A stretch of 64,000 nucleotides of DNA from Dermacentor variabilis (taxonomy: Eukaryota > Arthropoda > Arachnida > Ixodida > Ixodidae), in assembly GCF_050947875.1 (NCBI RefSeq), contig NC_134574.1, positions 109,789,969 to 109,853,968 of the forward strand, given 5' to 3'. The notes under the pieces were generated by a model. It did not search any database, was not told where the DNA came from, and saw only the letters and a list, made by a program, of their open reading frames with translations. The position numbers and the translations under genes are program-made. Shown here one piece after another: positions 54,295 to 64,000 of the stretch; the first letter of the stretch is position 1; each line of letters begins with the position of its first letter.

Positions 54295-55893
54295 CTGTGC
54301 GTCGTGCCATCGGGATTTTGGTTACAGCACAAAGTGAAAGCACGGAACAGGCGAGGCAGATCACGGCATGACCCTATAGTGCATATGCGCATTGCAGAAA
54401 ATTTGAGGACACCTAAGCACTTCTTACGAGTTGTGAATGCGAAAGCATTGATGTCCTATTGAACGCCTTTGAGTGGTCCTTCGAGTTATGTACCTCCTCG
54501 TGGGCAAGCAAACGCGCTGAGATGCTTGGCGCGTTTCGATTTGGGCTAACGCAGTGAGAACGCAGTTGCAGCTTGCGTGGACACATAGAGGGATGCAGCT
54601 ATTGTGATGAGGAAGAAGCACTATCTTTTCCAACCAATTACAGAGCACGACTCAGAGCCTTGGGGAAAGGTAGGGCGGATATCATGACAGAACAGAGAGA
54701 ATGTCGAGGCGTTCAAAGTGCCCATTGCGTTCAGCTATAGTCAGGCGGCGCATGGCTATTGCTGAGAGGAAAGGGCTCCGTGACCACCTCGCCCTAACGC
54801 GCGGGTAACGCAGGCTTCCTAGAGCGAGAGCGAGGGTGACGTAGCGATGCCCTCTCCCCTCACGCAATACCATGGCAGCAGCTGTCCCCTTTCACCCGTT
54901 CTACTCCGTCGAGGCCCGAGCCAGCAAGCGCAAGCAAGAGTCACGAGAGCGCGAGGCGGGCTCTTGACGTGGCGTCGCAGCCAATGGAAATTTTGGTGCC
55001 ATTTCGCTGCGACAGACGCCACGTGCTTTTTCGCTCAATCGACCATTTGACGCTTTCGGATAAATAAATCATTTCTGCTTGCGATCCTATTGACGGGAAT
55101 TTGTGGCCGGAGACTGCGGTAATTGGCGGGATAAACAGGTGCGACAGCACACAGCCTGGCGGCCGTCCTGGCTTTACTATCTTTATCATGACCTGTACTG
55201 GCATAAACCCGCAGGCCCTATACGCCGGGCTGGGCTGATAGACGGCGACTGGGGTCATGATCAAGCGCCTTTAGGATGAAAGGGCACCGTAGAGTTAATC
55301 TCACGGTACCCGGTGCTCACGAGTAGTCATCCCACTAAACCTTTTCTGAGAGCCGCGATGTCAGCCAATCATGATGCTGTCCATACATATCAGCGAGGGT
55401 GGTCGGCCAGTGGCTAACAACAATTACTAAAATTAATGGCTCACGATTTTGGACCCTCGGTTTATACTTGGCGCTAGATTGAGGAGCGTGCGCCTTCAGT
55501 GAGCGACAGAATACAGAACGTACAATTAAAAACGCTAATTATAAATTCCCATGTTTATTCATCGCATAGCGCAAAGCGCACTTGAGAAGGTGCACGCTTG
55601 AGCTTCAATATCGCAGTATCCCTGCATGCGCGGCGATTTAGCGTGGAACGAGTAAAAGAAAGTGCTTTGCAAGGTGACGATATCGACGATTCTGTGCTAC
55701 ACTAATCGAGCCTCAGCCATTCTAGCATATTGCCTAAGTCGTAGCTAGCTTATATATAGTGCAGACACTCTGAACTCATTTAGGCACGTTTTGTCCGTGA
55801 CTGGCTAGAGGCAAAGACCGTTCTTGGTTAAAAATAAAATACACAAGGATGCGTCCACATGGTGAAGGAACAGTGCAGATGTAGGATGACCTG

Positions 55894-56133
55894 AACTTAA
55901 AAAAAAAATGGGTTTTACATGCCAGAACCAGGATCTGATTATGAGGCACGCCGTAGTGGAGGGACTCCGGAAATTCGGACCACCTGGGGCTCTTTGACGT
56001 GCACCTAAATCTAAGCACACGGGTGTTGTCGCATTTCGCCCACATCGAAATGCGGCCACCGTGGCCGGGATTTGATCCCACGATCTCGTTGTTGGCAGTG
56101 CAACGCCATAGCAACTAAGCAACCACTACGAGT
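55894..56133 (-). repeat. tRNA-derived SINE
   Basis: Reverse-oriented copy with T run at the left (AAAAAAAAATGGGTTTTACA on the plus strand), GTGCACCTAAATCTAAGCAC and a mutated B box (GGGATTTGATCCCACGATC). Confidence 0.82.
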
Positions 56134-56919
56134 TCATCTGAAGTAGGACACAGCGCTGGCTACTGTAGGGGACAGTCTATTGCGGTGGCATGTACTAGTC
56201 AACGGTACTACGGTATATGCGCTGCTGGCCTCATCTTTGAACGTGATCTGAGATAACGCCTGGAGTTTCTGCAGTCTAGACCTGAGTGCTCACGTTTCCC
56301 GCCTGCAGAATTAAAATAATTATTAATTGTAAGGATTAATAACTAATAATTACTATTTCATGATTCCCCTTGCCGTTCACCAGTGCAGTGCAGCCAATCA
56401 CATTTTCCGTTTAACCTTCCTGCCTTTTCAACCTCAGTTTGTTGTATATATCTCCCCCCGCCCCGCACCCATTGTATATCTGTCAGCAATCGATATTACG
56501 TGGACACTGCCAAGTAAGTGTCATCTCTGCTACAGGCGCATAGGATATGTGCTCCCCATAATGATAATAAGGTGTAGAAGCGACAGAGAATTTATTTTCG
56601 GTCTCTCGGCCAGAAAACAAAGTAAATTTATTTTGACGGTTAAAATAAACAGATATAAAGAGCCAGCTGCAAGAATCGGTTATTCTGGTGTAAAAAAAAG
56701 TTACGACAGAACTCACCTCTGGATAACTGTCCATGGTAATTCAATTAGAATTCGAGCAATGCTGCGACACACCATGTTTCTGAAGTCACATTTGTTTAAC
56801 ATGTTTGTAGGAGCCATTATGAAGCCTCCGTTGCTTCAGTTATATGAGGCATACTTGGGTATTGTTCCCCTTTGCTATGGCACTCGCTTGCCAAGGTAGC
56901 CCATGAACATGATGGTGGC

Positions 56920-57190
56920 ATGACATCTGTGTGACTCCGACACATTGACGACAATGGAATTGCGAAGATGACGTTTATGGAATGACAAGGTATGACGACG
57001 ACGGCACGATGACACTGAGATGACGATTCCCCGAAACGATGGCGCTGGTACAAGGACGACAGCGTGACGGCAATGGGATGATGTTACTGCAATGATGACG
57101 ATGATAAAAAGCGTGACCACGATGGCATGACGAGAGTCGGATGTAGAAGTTAGAGTGAGGACGATGGGACGACCGCGACGACATCAGGAC
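56920..57190. repeat. Degenerate GATGACGA-rich tract
   Basis: Repeated but diverged words GATGACG, GACGACG, GGCATGACG and AATGGGATGATG over about 270 bases. It produces long spurious minus-strand frames rich in Ser, His and Arg. Confidence 0.6.
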
Positions 57191-57427
57191 ACCGGTTTGA
57201 CAACATGACAAGTTCGGGCCTTAAGGGAGTGAATGCGGTAGTTGAAAACTCCATTGATTCTGACCCTCTCATGCGCACCAAAATATGACACGACAGCATG
57301 ACAGCGACTGCTAATGTAGTGAATTTCACGCAGTCTTCGGGTCTTCCACTGCAGCTGTCAGCATGTTTGCTTCTCACAAAGATGCACAAAAAAAAAATAT
57401 ACACGCCAAGTGCCTCCAGCGGCCATT

Positions 57428-57740
57428 CACGCGGCAATTTTGCGTGCATTTGGGGGCTTCTATCACGTTCAGAAAAATTCCTTTGCGTAGCACGTATTGA
57501 GCAACAGAAAGCTGTTAGAGAGTTTTTCATGTCGCTCTACATTTTTGTCATTGACACTTCTAATGTAATTGTAATACTTGAGAAATTTATTAATTAAGGC
57601 TAATTATCTAATTAGGCGGAATGAAAAGAAAATAGTTTATCTCAGAGCGACGGCGAACAACCTTACGTTGGTTCTGTCCAGCTACGTGGCATTCGCATAT
57701 ATTAAAGCTCTGGCTAAAGTTAGCAGGGACACCATGTATA
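57428..57740. repeat. Dispersed repeat with TTATCTAATTAGGCGG core, copy 2
   Basis: Matches 46480-46810 in the same orientation, including GCACGTATTGAGCAACAGAA and GTCCAGCTACGTGGCATTCG. Confidence 0.72.
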
Positions 57741-57994
57741 CTAAGTACTGGCCCTTTACTATCGGAGCGCAAACATTGGGGCTGAAACTTGATAACATTT
57801 TTTTCTGTCTTATCAAACCAGAACTGACACAGCACATTCTCTTGCACTGACAGCACAGCGTATCAGTGCTGTCTCTTTATGCCCCAGAAAATCACTTGGG
57901 TCGAGGCCGGCACACAAGTGGCATGCTTGAATGCCAATGATTCTTGTTTAAAAAAGAAATGTGTTGTTAGAACGCCCCTTGGGGTGCGAATAAA

Positions 57995-57995
<1 letters not shown>

Positions 57996-58048
<53 letters not shown>
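57996..58048. repeat. (ATT)n microsatellite
   Basis: About 17 uninterrupted ATT units. The poly-Asn and poly-Leu frames across it are artefacts. Confidence 0.97.
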
Positions 58049-58598
58049 GATCGTAAGCGTCCGCGCAGTGATCATCTTCATCGATCGCTATCTCAAAGTC
58101 AGACTCTCCTCTTAAAAAAAAGAAAAAAAACTAGATATGCGTCTGTAAGAGTATTTAGTCGGCGGAGGACCAGCTTCATTCCCAGCATTCTGATGAGCGT
58201 AGTTGTCGACTAAAACGTCATGCCACATTGGCATATCCAGAGACTGCCGCGCACGCACTTAGGATACAGAGACTCGAGGTTCCTCTTCGGAAAACTACAA
58301 TTCCGCTACATTGCCAAATCTTTTTCAATGGTGGCAAGGCCAAAGCAGCTGCAGCCTTGTGAGCCAATCAGAAGTGCACAATGGCGAGCTCCATAATATG
58401 GCGGACTTTGACAGATAGTGTTCGGAATACCACTGGATTTACAACTGGAACAGAGGAGGCTGGGTATCCAAATGTAACATGGCATCAAAGATCCAAGACA
58501 CGATTTCAGCGCCACGATGTCTCGCTTTGACAGTGGCCGCCGCCCCGATCTGACAGCTGTGTACAATCGTCGTTGAATTTACGACCGGAGATGCTTAC

Positions 58599-58757
58599 CG
58601 CTGCGGGGCTAACGGTGGCACTTCCGATCGGAGAAGTCGCGCTGTAAGGCGACGTGGTCGACGAGGACTTTGCGACGCCCTCTGGAGTCTGTTGTTTTTC
58701 AGGTGTGCGCTGCTTGCCTTTAGATCCATGAAATGACTTGCCCGGCTGCTTTGGCAT
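58599..58757 (-). CDS. M13 gene, first exon (start of the cytoplasmic tail)
   Basis: ATG at 58757-58755, the first ATG in its frame. 53 codons: MPKQPGKSFHGSKGKQRTPE, KQQTPEGVAKSSSTTSPYSA, then TSPIGSATVSPAA, ending in phase 0 at a GTAAGC donor. The basic, Ser/Thr/Pro-rich composition continues into the exon at 54294 and is typical of a cytoplasmic tail before a signal anchor. It could instead start a different, lost paralogue. Predicted product with all three exons: 859 residues, against about 750 for classic neprilysins. Confidence 0.65.
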
Positions 58758-58924
58758 CGCCACCTGGAACACAAGCGAGCTGTCGAATGCTTCGCGAGCT
58801 TTTTCTTTCCCGTCTTGTCGTGCAGAATTACCTGCCTGTTTTTTATTCCAGCTTCAAAATATTTGGCACTTAAGGCTTATGGCGACTGAAGCCTGACACT
58901 TCCTGTTAGTAAATAAATGAAAAG

Positions 58925-59446
58925 TCCCAGTTTCGCCCAAAAAGCGAAGCATCAATTGCGGTTGCAAATTAGTGGACAGCTATACAAAGTAAGGATAGCA
59001 GATTTATCGGCCGCACAAACTTGGAAACGTTCGCTTACTAAGTGAATTAACAAGGATGCTGTGAGCGCGCACAAGCAAACATGAAGACATCGCACTCAAT
59101 GAGCGCGAACACTCGCTATCAAAACGGTGGTGTGAGCATGCGCGGCAGCAGCAGCGAGCGAAGTGGCCTTCGTGCGGTCTATCGCTTCAGTGCAAGTGCG
59201 GCGAGAAAACAGCGCGCACAAAGGTATGAGCTGTCTGCAAAGCCCTTTCAATATACGGGCCGTGCGATTGCGCGCGGCCGTGCAAAGTACGCACTTGTTG
59301 GCGGCATCGAAGCTGTCCCCCTCCAGCCCGCGCTGCCTCCGACGAGACGTTCATTTGAGGGATCGTCAGCCGTTTCTACGCAGACGGGAGTAAGAGCGGG
59401 CGCGAGAGAGAAAATCCGGGGGCTTTTGCTCCTTGAATAAAGACAG
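58925..59446. repeat. Dispersed repeat, copy 2, upstream of the M13 gene
   Basis: Diverged copy of 45641-46150 (CCCAGTTTCGCCCAAAAAGC, GACAGCTATACAAAGTAAGG, CACAAGCAAACATGAAGAC). It lies about 170 bases upstream of the M13 ATG, so it may overlap the promoter. No TATA box was identified. Confidence 0.7.
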
Positions 59447-60806
59447 TTTTTTTTTTCATGGGTGCCACCATGGATGGATGGAAGGTAGGAGCGTCCCCTT
59501 TGAAACGGGGCGATGGCAGTTGCCACCATGCCCAGATTTTTATTTTGCCTTTTATTTTTATCTGTGTTGTGTGTTATTGAATTTCTCGATTTTCTTTAAA
59601 TACGTCTTCCTACCCTTTTAACCTTATGTCACCTCTCTGCTTTTGAGCCACCAATCCTCCAATCGCCTTTTGCTAATTTCCACCGCATATTTATTTACAT
59701 GACTATCATCTCTGAAACCTAGGGCCTCAGGAAGGGTGACTGTGGCCGCATCGACATCGGGATTGATACCATCACATTCTAGTATGAGGTGTTCCATCGT
59801 TTCTACATATTTACCACACACAGTACATGTGTCTTCTCCTTCGTTAAATTTCTTTTTATAGCTCCGCGTTCTAAGACATCCTGATCTAGCTTCAAATAGT
59901 AGGGCACTGCCTCTTGAGTTATCATAAAACGCTTCCTTCCTGATCTGCTGTTTCCAGTATCGATATAGTTCTACACTATGCTTCTTTTCCATTGAATTTA
60001 TCCAATTTTTACCTTCCGCATTTTTAACCTGTCGTTTAATGCTCTGTCCTTTTTCGTCCTCGTGTCTGGCATACTTACTGGTTAGCTTCCTAGTTCTTTT
60101 CCGCCATTGTGAGTCAACGCTCTTTCTGTATAGGTATTTAAACACCTTAGCTGCCCACCTGTTATCATCCAATTTCCTCAGGCGTTTTTCGTATAGGATT
60201 TTACTCTGAGCTTCCCGTGCTTCGAATGATGCCCAGCCCATATCTCCCTGTACTGCTTCGTTTGTGGTTTTCCCGTGGGCACCTAGTGCTAACCTTCCCA
60301 CAGCTCTCTGATTTACTTCTAGTCTCGACTGAACCTCTGCCCTTAAACACAGGACCGCATTCCCGAAAGTAAGCCCCGGCACCATTACTCCGTTCCAAAT
60401 GCCTCTCAGTACCTCATACCTGTTGTAACCCCACAATGCCTTATGTTTCATTATCCCGGCATCTCTTCGCCCTTTTGCTATTAGAGACTGTTCGTGCTTT
60501 TCCGTGTACATCTGTCCTTTGTTTATCCATACCCCGAGATACTTTTATTCGGCCACTCGCGGTATTTCGTGGCCTTGTATTGTAAGCTCCTGATCCGTTG
60601 TATCGTTGAAAAACATCCCACCGGACTTAGCTGCACTAAAACTGAAACCTAAACTGTCTCCTTCGTCCCCACAGTAATTAACCAGAGTTTGCAAATCTTC
60701 TTGGCTATCTGCTAACAGTACAATATCGTCCGCATACATTAAACCCGGTAGTCGTTGCTCAACAACCTTTTCGCCTAATCTGTACGACAGATTATACCCT
60801 AGATTG
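59447..60806 (-). mobile_element. Non-LTR LINE (copy D), 5'-truncated, young
   Basis: Minus-strand 3' half of the LINE: poly-A tail at 59447-59456 (T on plus), 3' UTR with CATCCATCCATGGTGGC, then the coding 3' end. The 5' truncation falls just before LGYNLSYRLGEKV. A single in-frame stop interrupts nearly 400 codons, so decay is slight. Confidence 0.9.
59624..60739 (-). pseudogene. LINE ORF2 C-terminal half (RT active site to end)
   Basis: One frame with one internal stop near 60543. Starts PGLMYADDIVLLADSQEDLQ (RT catalytic box, intact Asp pair) and GFSFSAAKSG, continues YLGVWINKGQMYTEKHEQ, a long basic thumb/connector region (RKLTSKYARHEDEKGQSIKR), and ends with a CTVCGKYVETMEHLILECDG zinc-type motif and RRLEDWWLKSREVT. 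The endonuclease and RT N-terminal motifs are missing, so the copy is not autonomous. Confidence 0.88.
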
Positions 60807-62433
60807 CTTCGTTACCATATTGCTACGCAGTGGCGCCATCTATGGGCAGTCGGCATGCTGGCTTGGGCGAGCGCTCCATCTTGTATGTCAGGTGTACACT
60901 CGGCGGTAGTTTATGGCGTTTGTTTTCACGCTCGTGCGGTCTTTTTAGTATCACGTGCCGTCTTCTATAGAAGACGCCACGTCCGTTTTCCCCATATATG
61001 TGGAAAACGGTTCTGTGAGACGTACGGAAGTGGTTTAAGTCGGCATTGCCGGGGTTTCTGCTGGAGTTGAGGCGGACGGAACACGCAGCTCGGCGCGCGC
61101 GCGCGTGTTTGAGCCTACGTTCGGCCTCGCAGTTCAATTGTCCATTCACTAATGTGGGCTTATTGCACTATTCTACTTTAGTTCTAAGCTGCGGTTTAGG
61201 TCCAACGAAACATGCGCGACAATCGTAACAAAGTGGGTGGTACCATTATGCTACGGAAGAAGTTGTGCTCTCATACTTTGACAAGCGTTCGAACAGTTAG
61301 CTGCAGATTAAGCCTGTTTCACATGCAAGCGATTGAGCGAATGGAACAAACGGCGGCGCGGCGCTGTGAAGCTTTTCGCCAGGTTTCGTTGCACATGCAT
61401 TGCCGCCGTGCGTTTTCCGCCGCTGCAAATATCCATGTTGCTGGCAAAAAAAAAAACAAAAAAACCACAGGACTTTCAGCCAGTTTCGGTAGTTTGAAAC
61501 TGCCAGCACAAGCATTATTTTGTCCCTGCATTTCAAATTTTACTTTATAGATACATATCCCGCGTTTTAAGCATCTAAATCATGCTTAATTGTTATCTTT
61601 TTTTTGTTGTTTTTTGTAAAAATATTGCATATACGCGGCGCAAAAACTCGCGAGCGGCTCGGCACTGTGTCATAATGGACACTAGCGTCTCGACGGAGAT
61701 GGATTTATGTGCGCCACATGATGATTCTTACACGCATATTTTACTTGTATTTAGATAGGGGCACCCGAGCGAAAGCTTCCGCTTAATTAACTAAAGGAAT
61801 GCCAGCTTTGTTTTTCTCACAGCTGCATAATTAAAACAATACTTGTACAACTCGACTGCGCAGAGCAACTGCACGCAATAAAGAAAAAAAATCCAACGAG
61901 CGTTTGATGTGTGGGTAAACCGGGACAATAAATACGTGCAAACAAACGCGCTCTCGCAGGAGCGCCACGAAGAGCGCTTGTGTGCGAATCACGGCAAGCG
62001 CACGAAGTCTACGCGGCGACAAAGATCGAGTTTCCGACAAGCTTCAGCGTTTCGCTAGAGAGGCGAGAAAAATTACTTTTAACACAAGCATCGGCATGCC
62101 GTTCAAGAGTCTGCACCATTAAAAAAAAATTAAGACTAAAAATCTCGCAGTTCAGTACAACTGGCGTTTTTGCTTACCGGTGTCATAGCGTCCCTGACTT
62201 ATTCCCACAAAGACTCCCTTACTGCGAAAGTTGTCATTCACATTCCACAGCCGTGGCCGTTTCGAAACCTCACTGATTAGCAATTCGTCGAAGAGCTATC
62301 TTGGCATGCTGCCCGTTCCGCGTGTAGCAAGTAAATAAACAGAGTTCTATGCGCAGGCTTTCCCGCACTAGTCCTCCACTGGTCACGTGGCAAGGCGGGC
62401 CGTCATTGGTTCGGAAACGGTGCTGCCGCCGCG
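60807..62433. other. Intergenic, with two hairpins
   Basis: No gene recognised. Perfect palindrome 60959-60976 (CGTCTTCTATAGAAGACG) and hairpin 60983-61010 (CCGTTTTCC / GGAAAACGG) sit side by side. Several A and T runs. The short frame at 61212-61550 has no recognisable motif. Confidence 0.4.
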
Positions 62434-63299
62434 ATGAAATTCCAACTTGCCCGAACCTCGCCGCTAGTGCCGCCCCTAGGTCCCCTCGGGGAACCTCAGA
62501 AGAGCATCGCCATCGATAACAGAAAAAGGAGGATTGCAAGAACGAGAGCTCGCCATGCAATAGGCTACATAAACATGCAGGGCGGCAGAAGAAAGGAAAA
62601 GTGGGCAGAGATTGAGGAGCAGTTAAATAGAGAACAAATAGGGGTGTATGCGGTTACAGAAACGCACCTTACAGACTCGGAAGAGCCGCCAGTTATTGAG
62701 AATTATGTTAGGGAAGGGTGCAACAGAACTAAGTCGGAAAGAAAGGGAGGGGGAGTCGGAATTCTCATCCATCAGGGAGCCAAATGGAAATGAGTAAATT
62801 CAATATGTCAAGAGCATCTTTGGTTATCAAGTACAATGAGTGAGAAAAAACCTGGCTGGGCGTTACGTATTTGTGGACCTGAAATAATTGCACAGAGAAG
62901 AATAAAGTGTTAGTGGAATGCGTAAGCGCTGATATTAAGGGTTTTGGGAATGATGCTGAAATTGTCCTATTAGGTGACATGAATGCCCACATACAGGATT
63001 TAGATAGCTATACCGACAACAACGGGAAGTCAATGCTAGACCTTTGTGAGCAACATAACCTCGTTATCGTGAACACAAGGCCTAAGTGTGAAGGACAGAT
63101 CACGTGGGAAGTGGGAAACCGGCAATCGACCATTGATTACTGTCTGATGACAGAAGGAATTCATGATAAGTCGAGAGAAATGGTCATCGATGAGGAAGGG
63201 TATAGCAGCATCGGGACTGACCACAAACGCATCATGTTGAAAATGGGATATGTAGTTGGGAAGAGAGCAAGGAGCGCAAAATGGCCAGTCCAAATTTGA
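62434..63299 (+). pseudogene. LINE APE-type endonuclease
   Basis: In two frames: AIGYINMQGGRRKEKWAEIE, GVYAVTETHLTDSEEPP (Glu of the active site), then IVLLGDMNAHIQDLDSYTDN, QSTIDYCLM and GTDHKRIML. The ETHL, GDMNAH, STIDY and GTDHK blocks are the ordered motifs of apurinic-type endonucleases of LINEs, which nick target DNA for target-primed reverse transcription. About 110 bases between 62793 and 62907 are out of frame. Confidence 0.85.
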
Positions 63300-63829
63300 G
63301 CACCCAACAAATAGCAAATATAGTCACTAGAGTCGAGGAAGGACTTGGCGTATGGCCAAGTAAAGAGTGGGAATATGGTTGGCTTCTAAGTGTAATAACG
63401 ACAGAAATACGGAAAGAGAAACAACATGTTCGTTGGAAAGGAAGAAGGAAACCGAAACGCTGGTGGAACAGGGAGATACGAGAAGCGATCACCGAACGAC
63501 AGAAAGCATCTCGAGAGCACAGGCACGCAAAGAAGGCGCAGTTGCCGCAGGATGAAGTAACCAGCAAATGGGAAATATACCGGGAGAAAAAGTCTATGGT
63601 TGAAATACTGGTGCAAGCAAAATTAAAAGGTGAAAGTGAACGTTGGTTGACAGAAATACGGGAGAAAAAGAAAGCCGCACCTAGAATATTTTGGAACCAC
63701 ATAAAGCTATTAGGCAGGAAGTCAACAACACTACAACAACATATCCTAGACGAAGATGAAAACAGACTGGAAGGAGAAGCGACAATAAATTACATACCAA
63801 ATACCAGCCGAATCTTTCCAAGCCAATGA
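63281..63829 (+). pseudogene. LINE ORF2 linker between endonuclease and RT
   Basis: 182 codons, highly basic (KGRRKPKRWWNREIREAITE; SREHRHAKKAQLP; RIFWNHIKLLGRK). The WWNxEIxxAI motif is typical of the linker following LINE endonucleases. The frame is lost at 63829 before the RT motif IPKRPATGLDEVP. Confidence 0.8.
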
Positions 63830-64000
63830 CGAGGTTGTATTTGAAGAAAAAAAGAGCATGAAAGATACCCAAGTGGAAAAGAAGCTGGTGCTGACAAATT
63901 TCAACTGGAAGAAAGCGGAAGATAAAATTCCTAAGCGCCCAGCCACGGGGCTAGACGAGGTTCCCGTTAGGCTGATTAATGAACTAGGACCAAAAAGTAA

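Larger units (their letters stand above)
54295..58598 (-). other. First intron of the M13 gene
   Basis: Donor GTAAGC below 58599 and acceptor at 54295-54296. It contains a SINE, a degenerate satellite-like tract, a dispersed repeat and an ATT microsatellite (separate entries). 54400-55890 and 56140-56920 show nothing recognisable. Confidence 0.5.
62434..64000 (+). mobile_element. Non-LTR LINE (copy C), 5' half, runs off the window
   Basis: Plus-strand endonuclease, linker and the beginning of the reverse transcriptase (IPKRPATGLDEVPVRLINEL at about 63930-63990). The upstream limit is uncertain (about 62430-62550). Frameshifts near 62793, 63290 and 63830. Confidence 0.88.

Noticed and set aside
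57863..58115. Frames encoding runs of Asn or Leu
   Set aside because: They are translations of an ATT microsatellite.

Overview
This is nuclear DNA of an animal with large introns and dense interspersed repeats, and the best match is a hard (ixodid) tick. That placement is an inference from four things: tRNA-derived SINEs of the type I associate with ticks, many pogo/Tigger-like elements and MITEs, several LINE classes, and a diverged M13 (neprilysin-like) ectopeptidase, a family expanded in ticks. There is no bacterial gene organisation and no CRISPR array.

Two host genes can be assembled by hand from splice signals and reading phase. (1) A plus-strand gene runs from the left edge to 28947. 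It contains two complete C2CH THAP DNA-binding domains. Each is split over a short exon (1006-1087; 19629-19716) and a 193-base exon (4552-4744; 22928-23120). Between them lie a Thr/Pro/Ala/Gln-rich repeat exon ending in a Cys cluster (9969-11167) and a Ser-rich exon (15191-15411). The final exon is 28297-28947. All proposed junctions keep the frame. (2) A minus-strand gene (58757 down to 47798) encodes a single-pass type II membrane protein of the M13 family in three exons (58599-58757, 53971-54294, 47798-49894). The predicted 859-residue product has a long basic, Ser/Thr/Pro-rich cytoplasmic tail. The zinc-binding HExxH is replaced by NQLIR, so it is probably a pseudopeptidase.

The rest is repeats. 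Introns of the THAP gene hold TIR elements at 1295-2083 (with a nested one), 2230-3436, 5099-5582, 6567-7357 and 13449-14112, SINEs, a perfect 88-base tandem duplication at 8603-8778, and a Tigger cluster at 23277-27027. In that cluster a tandem duplication preserves both the filled and the empty site of one transposon. The block 29523-46800 is almost pure transposon: a Tigger with a gutted transposase, an RNase H-bearing LINE, two copies of a composite DNA element, a Penelope-like GIY-YIG remnant, and a LINE carrying nested insertions at least four levels deep. The right edge (59447-64000) has two more LINEs of the family seen at 40960-45639. Together the three copies cover the endonuclease, reverse transcriptase and C-terminal region.

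The two host genes show no evident functional link. Exon calls rest on homology motifs, splice consensus and phase only.
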